From positions 87,649 through 151,648 of the forward strand of contig NZ_SSBI01000012.1 of assembly GCF_004795015.1 (NCBI RefSeq): DNA of 64,000 nt, given 5' to 3'. Source of the DNA: Streptomyces sp. A1277 (lineage in GTDB: Bacteria > Actinomycetota > Actinomycetes > Streptomycetales > Streptomycetaceae). Below the pieces are notes generated by a model. The model was not told where the DNA came from, did not search any database, and worked only from the letters and a program-made list of their open reading frames with translations. Position 1 is the first letter of the stretch. Each line of letters begins with the position of its first letter. The position numbers and the translations under genes are program-made. Shown here one piece after another: positions 17,997-26,756 of this stretch.

Positions 17997-19122
17997 GGGT
18001 GTTCCTTGCTCGGTTCAGTACGGCGGCGACCTGCGCCGCGTAGGTGTCCAGGCCCTCGGCGCCGCTGCCGGGCAGGCCGGTCAGGCGCGGCAGCAGATCG
18101 CCGAAGGCGTTGACCTCGCCGACGGCGAAGCGCCGCCAGCCGGTCACGGGCAGCAGGTCGACGCCGACGCACAGCGTGTCCGGGAACGCCTCGGCCGCCT
18201 GCTCGCAGACGGCCAGGGCAGCGCCCCAGTCGGCCCCCGCCGCCCCGACGGCCGCGCGCACCTGGTCCAGGTCACCGCGCTCGCCGCCGAGATGCAGATT
18301 GGTCATGGGGGAGCGGCTGGTGCGGACCACGGCATGGGTGGCCCGGCCGTCGACCACGACGACCCGCAGATCGGCGACCCGGCCGCCCTGCGCGGCCTTG
18401 GGCAGCCAGCGCTCGATGTGCAGCCCGTCCGGGGCGAGCGCGTCGACGATCGCCGCGACCTCCCGTTCCGTCGTGCACCGGCGCACCCGCAGCGAGTTGT
18501 AGAGGCGGCCGGCCGGATCCCGCTCGACCGAGGTGGTGGCCCGGACCCGGCCGGCCCCGGCCGTCTCGACGGCCAGCACACCGGAGGCGGACGACCCGTG
18601 CGCGGGCTTCACGAACACCCGGGGCATGCGGTGCTCCGCCATCAGCGCACGCACATCGGCCCAGCCCCGCACCGCGGGCGCGGCCGGGCCGGAGGTCGGC
18701 GACGCGGGCACGGGCACCCCCGCCGCCTCCAGCACACCGTGGCACAGCCGCTTGTCGAACAGCACCGCGATGTCGGCCGGGCCGTCCAGCAGCCCGGCCC
18801 CGGCCCGAGCAGCCGCCCGCGCCACCTCGCGTACGGCGGCGGTGAACCCGGCGTACCAGAGGGCCGAACCCTCCACCCTGGTCGGGTCGTCGGCCCCGCG
18901 GAGCCACCGGTCGACCTCGGCGTCCTCGCCCGGCGACTCGATGCGGACGGTCTCCCCGGGCAGGAAGTCCGCCACGCCCCTCAGCACGTCGAGCCAGGAG
19001 ACGGTACGCGCCTCGGGCAGCCCTGCGGCACGCACCGCGTCCTGGAAGAGCGAGACCCGGCGGCTGCCCGGGTTGCCGACGACCGCGAGACGCGGCGCGC
19101 CGTTACTCGCTGACCGCGACAT
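17977..19122 (-). CDS. STM4014-family protein with ATP-grasp features
   Basis: The 381-aa protein looks like an ATP-grasp ligase. DKRLCHGVLEAAGVPVP near 123-139 resembles the N-terminal lobe, VFVKPAHGSSASGV at 169-182 gives the ATP-binding Lys172 and glycine loop, and a GEVNAFGD segment near 335-342 has the Mg-binding Glu and Asn. ATP-grasp enzymes join a carboxylate to an amine or thiol through an acyl-phosphate. In this operon a ligase acting on one of the LRR proteins is an attractive but unproven idea. Start and stop overlap both neighbours by 20 bases, indicating tight coupling. Confidence 0.83.
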   Translation of the reverse strand: MSRSASNGAPRLAVVGNPGSRRVSLFQDAVRAAGLPEARTVSWLDVLRGVADFLPGETVRIESPGEDAEVDRWLRGADDPTRVEGSALWYAGFTAAVREVARAAARAGAGLLDGPADIAVLFDKRLCHGVLEAAGVPVPASPTSGPAAPAVRGWADVRALMAEHRMPRVFVKPAHGSSASGVLAVETAGAGRVRATTSVERDPAGRLYNSLRVRRCTTEREVAAIVDALAPDGLHIERWLPKAAQGGRVADLRVVVVDGRATHAVVRTSRSPMTNLHLGGERGDLDQVRAAVGAAGADWGAALAVCEQAAEAFPDTLCVGVDLLPVTGWRRFAVGEVNAFGDLLPRLTGLPGSGAEGLDTYAAQVAAVLNRARNTRVTPAP

Positions 19123-20077
19123 AGCGGGGCTCGTCCTCGTCTTCCGGGTCCCAGTCCTCGGCCTCGTCGAGACCGATCCGGATGCCCTCGCGGGCGCACA
19201 GCTCCTGGACGCGGGCCATCACCGGTTCGCTCAGGTAGTGGTGGTGCAGGTCCAGCGCGGTCAGATGCGTGAGCGGCTGGCCGCCGAGCAGGGCCAGGGC
19301 TCCCGTGTCGCTGAGGGTGCCCATGGAGAGCGCCAGGGACTCCAGTTGCGCGACGACCGGGGCGGACGCGACGGCCGCCGCGATCTCGTCCTGTATCTCG
19401 CTGTTCTGCAGCCCGAGATGGCGCAGCCGGGGGAGACCCCCGCCGGACAGCAGCGGAGCCATGTCCTCCACGGTGGCGTCCCCCGCGTACCACTGGGAGC
19501 CGAACCACAGCTCCAGCCGCTCCAGCGCGGGCAGTTCGCAGGCGCCGACCGCGCGCACGACCTGGCCGGGCAGACCGCCGGACTCGAACCGCAGGGATTT
19601 CAGCGCCTCGTGCCGCACCGGCTGGAGTTCCAGGGTCTCTTCGTTCAGACCGCTGCCGCCGCCGCGCACCACCAGTTCCTCAAGCCGGGGGAACGCCTCG
19701 ACCACCGGCGTGATGTCGCACATCTGGAGCCAGGACACCTCGCACTCCTCACCGACGACATCGGCGAGGAACAAGGCGCGCAGCGCCGGGAGGCGGTCCG
19801 CGTCCGAGGCGATCAGCTCCACCACCGGGGCGAGCGAGCTGTACTCGTCGGGCCACCAGGGACCGATCAGCAGGGCCCGGACCCCGGCAGGGTCGACCGT
19901 CTCCAGGAAGTGCTGCCAGATACCGGCGAAGTCCGGTCCCTCCCAGGCGCAGTCCAGCCGCCAGGCGACGGAGTCCGCCGCGGGCAGCGCTCCCTGCCCC
20001 GGACCGTGTTCGTCCGGCAGCGGCAGGGTGAACACGGGCAGGCCGTGGAACGAGGCGGGGTGATCGATGCGGTTCAT
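19103..20077 (-). CDS. STM4015-family leucine-rich-repeat protein, copy A
   Basis: The 324-aa acidic protein has an N-terminal region containing VDPAGVRALLIGPW, then bacterial leucine-rich repeats from about residue 120 (LPALERLELWFGS, LPRLRHLGLQNSEI, LTHLTALDLHHHYL). After the repeats comes an acidic stretch (EDWDPEDEDEP) and a terminal RYVAVSE. Copy B has a different acidic/basic stretch but nearly the same terminal residues. LRR folds bind proteins or peptides; here it may be the substrate or scaffold for the radical SAM and ATP-grasp partners. GAGGAC precedes the ATG, and the gene lies seven bases after copy B. Confidence 0.87.
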   Translation of the reverse strand: MNRIDHPASFHGLPVFTLPLPDEHGPGQGALPAADSVAWRLDCAWEGPDFAGIWQHFLETVDPAGVRALLIGPWWPDEYSSLAPVVELIASDADRLPALRALFLADVVGEECEVSWLQMCDITPVVEAFPRLEELVVRGGGSGLNEETLELQPVRHEALKSLRFESGGLPGQVVRAVGACELPALERLELWFGSQWYAGDATVEDMAPLLSGGGLPRLRHLGLQNSEIQDEIAAAVASAPVVAQLESLALSMGTLSDTGALALLGGQPLTHLTALDLHHHYLSEPVMARVQELCAREGIRIGLDEAEDWDPEDEDEPRYVAVSE

Positions 20078-20084
20078 GGCGTCC

Positions 20085-21032
20085 TCACTCCGAGACCGTG
20101 ACGTACCGGCCCGCGGCCCCGCGGTCGCCCCACGGCTTGCAGCGCTCCGACAGGTCCACCCGCACCCCGTGCGGCTCCAGCGCCCGGGCGACCCGCTCCT
20201 CCATCGCCTCGGTGAGGAAGTGGTGGTGCAGGTCGAGGACGTCGAGATGGGTCAGTGGCTGGCCCTCCAGCAGCGCGGCGGCGCCCTCGTCGCCGAGCGT
20301 CCCGCAGGACAGGTCCAGGGTGCGCAGCCGCGCCACGAGCGGGGCCGAGGCGACGGCGGCCGCGATCTCGTTCTGCATCTCGCTGTTGCGCAGGCTCAGA
20401 TGGTGCAGGGCCGGGAAACGCGTACCCGACAGCAGCGGCGCGAGGTCCGCCACCTCGGCGTCGCCCCCGTAGGCCGAGACACCGAGCCACAGGTCGAGCC
20501 GCTCCAGGGCGGGCAGCTCACTGGCCAGCACCCCGCGCACCACCTGCGCCGCCAGCCCGCCCGTCTCGATGGTCAGCGCCCGCAGGCGCTCGTGGCGCGT
20601 GGCCGGGAAGACGAGCTCGGACCCGCCGCGCACCCCCAGCTCCACCAGTGCGGGGAAGGCGCTGAGCAGTGCCGTGACGTCGCTCTGCTCGATCCAGGAG
20701 ATCTCCGCCTCCTCCATCGTCAGATCCCCGACGAACACCGCTTCCAGGGAGGTCAGCCGGTCGGCGGCGGCGATGACGAGACCGATCGGGTAAGACGACT
20801 TCTCCTCGTACGACTCGCCCCACTGCCCGATGATCAGCGCGCGGACGCCCGCCGGATCGACCTCCTCCAGGAAGGCGTTGAACTCCTCCTCCCAGGTGCC
20901 CTCGTCCTCGTACGCGTCGATCGAGACCCGCCAGGCGGCGGCGTCGGGAGCGGGCCGGGGGCCGCCGTCCGTCCCGGACTGGAAATCGACGGCCGGAAGG
21001 CCGAGCAACTCGTGCAGGTGGTCCACGGACAT
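20085..21032 (-). CDS. STM4015-family leucine-rich-repeat protein, copy B
   Basis: The 315-aa paralogue of the downstream LRR protein shares the blocks VDPAGVRALIIGQW, LPALERLDLWLG, NSEMQNEIAAAVASAP and LTHLDVLDLHHHFL. Its tail ends RYVTVSE, against RYVAVSE in copy A, although the 15-20 residues just before differ. I place the start at the ATG at 21032 with AGGAG nine bases upstream; an upstream in-frame ATG at 21074 lacks such a site. It is the first gene of the six-gene operon. The retained C-terminus in otherwise diverging tails suggests recognition or processing. Confidence 0.86.
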   Translation of the reverse strand: MSVDHLHELLGLPAVDFQSGTDGGPRPAPDAAAWRVSIDAYEDEGTWEEEFNAFLEEVDPAGVRALIIGQWGESYEEKSSYPIGLVIAAADRLTSLEAVFVGDLTMEEAEISWIEQSDVTALLSAFPALVELGVRGGSELVFPATRHERLRALTIETGGLAAQVVRGVLASELPALERLDLWLGVSAYGGDAEVADLAPLLSGTRFPALHHLSLRNSEMQNEIAAAVASAPLVARLRTLDLSCGTLGDEGAAALLEGQPLTHLDVLDLHHHFLTEAMEERVARALEPHGVRVDLSERCKPWGDRGAAGRYVTVSE

Positions 21033-21208
21033 GGCCCTGAGCTCCTGATGACGGCGACGGATTGATGTCCGCAAGGTCTATCAAGGCCCACTGACAACGG
21101 GCCGACCGGCCCCTGCCCGTGACGACTCGGCGGCCGATTGTCAGACCCCCGCCGTAGCGTTTTCGATGTGGCCGGCACGGCGGGTGCCGCCGCGGAGGGG
21201 AGAGGTCT

Positions 21209-21535
21209 GTGTACCGGCAGGGCGATGTACTGATCGTGGCGCTGGAGGAGTCCGCGGTGCCCGCGCACCTCCTGGAGGCGCCGGGTGAACTGCGCGACGC
21301 GCGGGGCCGGCTCGTGCTCGCGCTCGGCGAGGTGACCGGACACGCGCATGCCGTGCCCGGCCCCGGACGGCTGATCCGGGAGCGCGGGGTCTTCGGCCCG
21401 ATGCTGCTCCACCTCCCCGAGGGTGGACGCGTGGTGCACGAGGAGCACGCGACGATCCCGCTGCCGCAGGGCTGGTTCCGCGTGGTGCGCCAGCGGGAGT
21501 ACGCGCCGGGGGCGGTCCGCATCGTCGCGGACTGA
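21209..21535 (+). CDS. Conserved 108-aa protein, unknown function
   Basis: This small soluble protein has a beta-rich, histidine-containing core: RQGDVLIVALEE at the start, GEVTGHAHAV in the middle, HEEHATIPLPQGWFRVV and a terminal RQREYAPGAVRIVAD. The GHAH and HEEH clusters could bind a metal, though this is only an observation. GGAGGGGAGAGG precedes the GTG. The gene is divergent from the STM4015-type operon and followed by the DUF6745-type gene, so the two plus-strand genes probably belong to the same functional set. Confidence 0.72.
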   Translation: MYRQGDVLIVALEESAVPAHLLEAPGELRDARGRLVLALGEVTGHAHAVPGPGRLIRERGVFGPMLLHLPEGGRVVHEEHATIPLPQGWFRVVRQREYAPGAVRIVAD

Positions 21536-21635
21536 GCGGGCCGCACCGGCGTGACGGCCGGGCGTGCGGCGGGAAGTACCGCAGGACCGAAGTGCGGGAT
21601 CAGAGATCAGAGCGGAACAGGGGACGGGGAAACCG

Positions 21636-22637
21636 ATGCAGTACGTGGACTCTTGGCGGGCCGTTGCGGCGGCGACGGGCGCGGCGGACCGGGCGGCGGC
21701 CGAGGACGGGGTGCGGCTCGCCTACCGCGGCGCGGGACTCGCGGAGCCGGAGGAATTCGTCTGGGCCGACTCGCCCAGGGCGGCCGTCGAAGCCGTGGCC
21801 CAGCTGACCGACGCGGGCCGCTCCGTCCGCGACGAGGTGCGCACCCGCCCCTGGGCGCAGGAACGGCGCCGGCTGTACGACGCGTTGGGCCCGGCCGGCT
21901 GGTCCGCCCTCTGGTCCGCCACCGGCGCCCAGCTGTGGGAGACCACGGCCGGCCTCGCCGAGCGGATACGGGCCGGTGTGGTGGCCGATCTCGGCGGGGA
22001 CCCGGACGCCGATTCCCGGGTGCGGCTCCTCCTGCTCGACGCGGTCCTCGGGCAGCACGACGCGGCCTGGCTCGCCGCGTTCGACGGCCGGGGCGACCGG
22101 CTCGACGGACTGGCGGCGGTCGCGCGCAGCGCCGGCTGGTGGTGGCCCTACGAGCGCGTCGTCGTGATCAGCGAGCGCCCTCAGGTCCTGCGGCGCGACG
22201 AGGCGGGCCGGCTGGACCGGGGCGACGGACCGGCGCTCTCCTACCCGGACGGCTTCGCCCTGTACGCCTGGCGCGGCATGCCCGTCCCGCCGGCCTTCCT
22301 GGACGAACTGGCCGCGCTGACGCCGCAGCGCATCCGCACCGAGGAGAACGCGGAACTGCGCCGCGTGATGCTGGAGTTCTACGGATACGACCGCTATCTC
22401 ACCGAGTCGGGCGCCGAACCGGTACACCGGGACGAGACGGGCATCCTCTGGCGCATAGCGCTCGCCGGTGACGAGGACGTCGTCATGGTGGAGGTGGTCA
22501 ACTCGACACCCGAGCCGGACGGGACCCATCGCACGTACTGGCTGCGGGTGCCGCCCACGACCAGGACCGCCAGGGAGGGGGTCGCCTGGACGTTCGGGCT
22601 ACAGAGCGAGACCTACGCACCGCTGCAGCAGACCTGA
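21636..22637 (+). CDS. DUF6745-like protein
   Basis: The 333-aa soluble protein resembles what I remember as DUF6745. The recognisable block is GDGPALSYPDGFALYAWRG near residues 198-216, preceded by an RGDRLDGLAAVARSAGWWWPYE segment and followed by MLEFYGYDRYL. No catalytic motif is obvious. Proteins of this type tend to be encoded near LRR proteins, and here the gene faces the two STM4015-type genes across a 176-bp divergent region with one small gene between. The ATG is preceded by GGGGACGGGGAAA. Function is unknown. Confidence 0.72.
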   Translation: MQYVDSWRAVAAATGAADRAAAEDGVRLAYRGAGLAEPEEFVWADSPRAAVEAVAQLTDAGRSVRDEVRTRPWAQERRRLYDALGPAGWSALWSATGAQLWETTAGLAERIRAGVVADLGGDPDADSRVRLLLLDAVLGQHDAAWLAAFDGRGDRLDGLAAVARSAGWWWPYERVVVISERPQVLRRDEAGRLDRGDGPALSYPDGFALYAWRGMPVPPAFLDELAALTPQRIRTEENAELRRVMLEFYGYDRYLTESGAEPVHRDETGILWRIALAGDEDVVMVEVVNSTPEPDGTHRTYWLRVPPTTRTAREGVAWTFGLQSETYAPLQQT

Positions 22638-22717
22638 CCGCGCACCGGAGCCAGGGGTGGTCGGGCGTGCCCCGCCGATGGGCGCCGTCCGTCGGGCAGC
22701 CGGCGCGCGCGGGCCCG

Positions 22718-23329
22718 TCAGGCCGTCAGGGTCGCGTGATCGATGCCCAGTTCGCGGGCGAGCGCCTGCTCGGTCCACTCCAGCATCGTGGCCCGGGACA
22801 GCGGACCCGCGTACGACATCATCTGCACCGCGAGCCCGTCGAGCAGGGCGGTCAGCCGCCAGGCCACGGACATCGGGTCGTCGCAGTGGAACTCGCCCGC
22901 CGCCGCGCCCTCCTCGATGACCTCGGCCAGCTCCGCCTTCCACTGCTGGTCGAGATCGCCGGCCACATTGCGCAGCGCCGGGTCGCGCAGGGAGGCCGCC
23001 CAGCCCTCGATCCACAGCCGCCAGCCCTTGGCCTGGCCCGTCGGCGCGTACCAGCGGACGGCCGCGCGCAGCCTGCGCACGGCGGTCGTGCGGCGGCTCA
23101 ACAGCTTGCGCAGGTGGGCGAGATCGATCTCGGCGGCGTGCGCGAAGGCGGCCGCGACCAGCTTCTCCTTGGTGGAGAAGTGGTACAGCACGAGGGCGTT
23201 GCTCACGCCGAGCACGGACGCCACATCCGCGATGCGCACGGCCGCGACGCCGCGCACCTCGATCTGTTCGACGGCAGCGCGCAGCAGTTCCTCGCGCCGC
23301 TCCGCCACACCCAACCGCACTCTTGCCAC
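22718..23329 (-). CDS. TetR-family regulator
   Basis: The 203-aa repressor has an N-terminal TetR helix-turn-helix at about residues 10-55 (VRIADVASVLGVSNALVLYHF) and an all-helical ligand domain ending EQALARELGIDHATL. It lies 79 bp downstream of the amino-acid dehydrogenase gene on the same strand, so the two may be cotranscribed. A 20-bp dyad typical of TetR operators stands 39 bp upstream of the dehydrogenase start and is the obvious candidate target. The ligand is unknown. Confidence 0.9.
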   Translation of the reverse strand: MARVRLGVAERREELLRAAVEQIEVRGVAAVRIADVASVLGVSNALVLYHFSTKEKLVAAAFAHAAEIDLAHLRKLLSRRTTAVRRLRAAVRWYAPTGQAKGWRLWIEGWAASLRDPALRNVAGDLDQQWKAELAEVIEEGAAAGEFHCDDPMSVAWRLTALLDGLAVQMMSYAGPLSRATMLEWTEQALARELGIDHATLTA

Positions 23330-23408
23330 GGCGTCACCCTAACCAATGCCCGTCCGGGCACTGGATGCGCGGGCGGGTTCCGGGGCCACGGTTTCCACGG
23401 CCCGGGGG

Positions 23409-24617
23409 TCAGCGGTACCAGCCGAAGCGTTCGGCCATCACCGGCAGCCGGTCGGCGGCCACCGCGTGCGCCGCCGCCCGGGGCGTGCAGCCGTCCGCCT
23501 CCGCACGGGCCAGCACCAGGCCGACCAGGGCCCGCATCGAGCGCCGGATGTGCGCGAACGCCTCGTCCGCGTCGGCGCCGATGTCGCCGAACAGGGTCCA
23601 CCACCACCAGGCGTTGGTGCCGGAGTTGGCGACCACGTCGGGCAGCACGGTGATCCCGCGCTCGGCGAGCAGGGCCTCGGCCTCGGGCAGCACCGGCATA
23701 TTGGCGGCCTCGACCACCCAGCGGGCCTTGACGCCGGCCTGGTTCGCGGCGTCCACGGCGTAGGACACGGCGGCGGGCACCAGCACCTCCGCGTCCTGGC
23801 CGAGCCAGGCACCGGCCGGCAGCTCCCGGTCACCGGGGCGCAGCACCCCCCGGTCCACCGTGCCGTGCGGGTCCCGGGCGGCGAGCAGCGCCTCGACGTC
23901 GAGCCCGGCCGGGTTCGCGATCGTGCCCTTGACGTCGGCGACCGCGACCACTTCGAGCCCGGCCCGGGACAGGAACCGGGCGGTCGCCCCGCCCATCGTC
24001 CCCAGGCCCTGGAGCGCCACCCGGGCGTCGCCGTACGCGACACCGTCGCGGTCCAGCGCGGCGAGCGCCGCCTCGGCGACCCCGCAGCCGCCGGCCAGCT
24101 CGTCCAGGCCGATGCCGTCCACCTCGACGGCGAAGGCGTCGGCGAGGCGCCGGCGGGCCCCGGCCTCGTCCTCCAGCAGCGGGTAGACGGCCTGCACGGT
24201 GGAGACGAGACCCGCCTCCGCCGCCGCGCGGTCCACCAGGTCCTGGCTGAGGCCCAGGTCCTCGCCGGTGGTCCAGATGTTCTCGATGTACGGGCGCATC
24301 GCCCGCAGGTAGCGGACCAGGACGCCGTAGGCCGCCGGGTCCCTGGGGTCGCAGTCGATGCCGCCCTTGGCGCCGCCGAGCGGTATGTAGCGGGCCCCGG
24401 TGCGGTCCGCGTCGAAGTGCAGGGCCTCCTTCATCGTCATGCCCCGGGCCAGCCCCGCGACCTCGTCCAGCGTGCAGCCGGGCCGCATCCGCAGCCCGCC
24501 GCTGGACACCCCGCGCACCAGCCGGTCGACGACGAGGTGACCCTGGTGGCCGGTGGCGTGGTCGGTCCAGGTCAGCGAGATGAGCGGGGCGGGCGGTGAC
24601 ACCGCGGGCGTCGTCAT
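23409..24617 (-). CDS. Glu/Leu/Phe/Val dehydrogenase family enzyme
   Basis: The 402-aa NAD(P)-dependent amino-acid dehydrogenase shows RMRPGCTLDEVAGLARGMTMK and the catalytic GGAKGGIDCDP, with substrate Lys63 and catalytic Lys84. A Rossmann domain follows, with LQGLGTMGGATARFL. It deaminates an L-amino acid to its 2-oxo acid or the reverse. It differs in length from classic Streptomyces valine dehydrogenase (about 360 aa), so I do not assign a substrate. A TetR-type operator lies directly upstream and a TetR gene downstream. Confidence 0.88.
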   Translation of the reverse strand: MTTPAVSPPAPLISLTWTDHATGHQGHLVVDRLVRGVSSGGLRMRPGCTLDEVAGLARGMTMKEALHFDADRTGARYIPLGGAKGGIDCDPRDPAAYGVLVRYLRAMRPYIENIWTTGEDLGLSQDLVDRAAAEAGLVSTVQAVYPLLEDEAGARRRLADAFAVEVDGIGLDELAGGCGVAEAALAALDRDGVAYGDARVALQGLGTMGGATARFLSRAGLEVVAVADVKGTIANPAGLDVEALLAARDPHGTVDRGVLRPGDRELPAGAWLGQDAEVLVPAAVSYAVDAANQAGVKARWVVEAANMPVLPEAEALLAERGITVLPDVVANSGTNAWWWWTLFGDIGADADEAFAHIRRSMRALVGLVLARAEADGCTPRAAAHAVAADRLPVMAERFGWYR

Positions 24618-24655
24618 GGGGGTGCTCCTCGGTCACGGTCGGCGGGCGGACCTGG

Positions 24656-24675
24656 TACTGAACAGTCGGTCAGTA
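24656..24675. promoter_or_regulatory. TetR-type operator upstream of the dehydrogenase gene
   Basis: TACTGA at 24656-24661 and TCAGTA at 24670-24675 form an inverted repeat with an 8-base centre. On the minus strand it reads TACTGACCGACTGTTCAGTA, close to common TetR-family half-site spacing. It is centred about 48 bp before the dehydrogenase ATG. The divergent PPOX-class gene starts 150 bp away on the other side and could share control. Confidence 0.65.
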
Positions 24676-24825
24676 TCGGGATGCCGGGCGCCCCTGTCAA
24701 CGACGTGCCCGCCGCCGTACCGCCCGGTGGCCGGAACGCGCCGGTGGCCGATGACGGGGCGGGGAACGGGCGGGACGGTGTCCCGGATGCGGAATCCTGC
24801 GCGAGGCCCGCTCGTTGGATCCGGC

Positions 24826-25266
24826 ATGACTGGATTCGATGCACGGCAGGAGGCGCTGCTCCGGCTCTTCAGCGAGAGCGACGGCGGCGTCCTGGTCACC
24901 CTCAGTAAGGACGGCAGGCCCCAGCTGTCCAACGTCAACCACTTCTACTACCCCGACGAGCGCATCGTCCGCGTCTCGGTCACCGAGGACCGCGCGAAGA
25001 CGCGGAACCTGCGCCGGGACCCCCGGGCGAGCTACCACGTCACCACGCAGGACCGCTGGGCCTGGACGGTCGCGGACGGCACCGCCGAGCTGACCGGGCC
25101 GGCCGCCGACCCGGGGGACGCCGTCGTGGAGGAGCTGGTCCGGCTCTACCGCGACGTGCAGGGCGAGCACCCCGACTGGGACGACTACCGGGCGGCCATG
25201 GTCAGGGACCGGCGCGTCGTCCTGCGACTCCATGTCGAGCATGTGTACGGACAGCAACGTGGGTAA
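24826..25266 (+). CDS. PPOX-class probable F420/FMN-dependent enzyme
   Basis: The 146-aa split-barrel protein resembles the TIGR03618-type, pyridoxamine-oxidase-like family: GGVLVTLSKDGRPQLSNVNHFYYPDE, KTRNLRRDPRASYHVT, and a C-terminal RVVLRLHVEHVYG. Many mycobacterial and Streptomyces members use F420 rather than FMN. The ATG has no good ribosome site directly upstream (GGATCCGGC), so translation may be weak or the message leaderless. A short stem (GAACACC with GGTGTTC, 25280-25302) follows the stop. The substrate is unknown. Confidence 0.85.
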   Translation: MTGFDARQEALLRLFSESDGGVLVTLSKDGRPQLSNVNHFYYPDERIVRVSVTEDRAKTRNLRRDPRASYHVTTQDRWAWTVADGTAELTGPAADPGDAVVEELVRLYRDVQGEHPDWDDYRAAMVRDRRVVLRLHVEHVYGQQRG

Positions 25267-25365
25267 GGCGGCATTCGCGGAACACCATCCCCTTGGGTGT
25301 TCTGCTCTCGCACTGTCGTACCCCCTGTCCATAATGAGACGACACCGACTCCCTCAGGAGATCTC

Positions 25366-26652
25366 TTGACCGGCGCTGACAACAGGCTTCCGCTCCGCAC
25401 CCGGCTGCGTGCGCTGCGCCCCGCTGCCTTCGGGGCCGACCCGGACGGCGCCCGGATGGAGCGCATCCGCCGTTCGCCCAACTTCGCCGACGGTGTCTTC
25501 CAGAACCCGGTCGGGGCGAGTATCAGACCCTCCGGCTCCGCGCTGGAGTTCGCCCGGGTCTACTTCCGCAAGGAGGAGCGGGTGCTCAGGTCGCCCGCCG
25601 GGACCGTGCCCGTCCACGCCACGACCCTGGCCGACCTGGCCGAGCCCCCCGCCTCCGGTCTGCGGATCACCTGGATGGGGCATTCCAGCGTGCTCGCCGA
25701 GATCGACGGGCGACGGGTCCTGTTCGACCCGGTGTGGGGCGAGCGCTGTTCCCCCTTCGCGTTCGCCGGACCCAAGCGCCTGCACCCCGCGCCGCTGCCG
25801 CTGGGCGCCCTCGGCCCGGTCGACGTGGTGGTGATCTCGCACGACCACTACGACCACCTCGACCTCCCGACGATCCGCGCGCTGGCCCGTACGGACACGG
25901 TCTTCGCGGTTCCGCTCGGGGTCGGCGCGCACCTGGAGAGCTGGGGCGTCGCGCCCGCCCGCATCCGCGAGCTCGACTGGAACGAGACCGCCACGGTCGC
26001 CGGGATCAACCTCACCGCCACCCCCGCCCGCCACTTCTGCGGGCGCGGTCTGCGCAACCAGCAGCACACCCTCTGGGCGTCCTGGGCGGTCGCCGGCCCC
26101 GAGCACCGGATCTACCACAGCGGTGACACCGGATACTTCCCCGGCTTCAGGACCATCGGAGCCGAGCACGGGCCGTTCGACGCCACCATGATCCAGATCG
26201 GGGCGTACAGCCAGTTCTGGCCCAAGGACCGCACGGACAGCATGCCGGAGCCCGGCGCGTGGCCGGACATCCACATGAGCCCCGACGAGGGCGTGCGGGC
26301 CCACCTCGACCTCCAGGGCGGCGACCCCGCGGCGGGGGTCATGCTGCCGATCCACTGGGGCACGTTCAACCTCGCGCTGCACCCCTGGGCCGAGCCCGCC
26401 GAGTGGTCGATGCGCGCCACCCGGTCCGTCGGCGTGACGATGGCGTCCCCGCGCCCCGGCCAGCCGTTCGAGCCCGCCGATCCGCCGCCCGTCGAGCCGT
26501 GGTGGCGTGCGGTGGCCGCCGAGCCGGCACCCGGTTGGGGCAACTGGCCCCCGGTCCACGTACAGCTCAACGAGGCGCCGGACACTACCGCCACCGCCGC
26601 CACCACCGCCACCGACCTGGACCGGGACCGCGACCGGGCGCCCCAGACCTGA
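25366..26652 (+). CDS. MBL-fold metallo-hydrolase (NAPE-PLD/UlaG-like)
   Basis: The 428-aa metallo-beta-lactamase-fold hydrolase carries the zinc motif SHDHYDHLD, with TWMGHSSVL before it and YHSGDTGYFPGF and LPIHWGTFNLALHPWAEP after. This pattern is that of the N-acyl-phosphatidylethanolamine phospholipase D-like branch. The C-terminal 20 or so residues are Thr/Ala/Asp/Arg low complexity. I use the TTG at 25366 because AGGAG lies at ideal spacing; the in-frame sequence upstream is promoter-like. No signal peptide is seen. The substrate is unknown. Confidence 0.87.
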   Translation: MTGADNRLPLRTRLRALRPAAFGADPDGARMERIRRSPNFADGVFQNPVGASIRPSGSALEFARVYFRKEERVLRSPAGTVPVHATTLADLAEPPASGLRITWMGHSSVLAEIDGRRVLFDPVWGERCSPFAFAGPKRLHPAPLPLGALGPVDVVVISHDHYDHLDLPTIRALARTDTVFAVPLGVGAHLESWGVAPARIRELDWNETATVAGINLTATPARHFCGRGLRNQQHTLWASWAVAGPEHRIYHSGDTGYFPGFRTIGAEHGPFDATMIQIGAYSQFWPKDRTDSMPEPGAWPDIHMSPDEGVRAHLDLQGGDPAAGVMLPIHWGTFNLALHPWAEPAEWSMRATRSVGVTMASPRPGQPFEPADPPPVEPWWRAVAAEPAPGWGNWPPVHVQLNEAPDTTATAATTATDLDRDRDRAPQT

Positions 26653-26756
26653 GGTCCGGGCGTACGCCCCGGACGGGGCGGGCGGGGCGTACGCCGGGCA
26701 CGGACGCGGGCACGGGCTCCGCCGACGAGACGGCCACGTCCTCAGGGGGAGCGGCG

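Noticed and set aside
14874..22637. Classical RiPP cluster
   Set aside because: I see no short precursor peptide gene, transporter or leader protease. The enzymes fit modification of larger proteins better, so I do not call a RiPP cluster.
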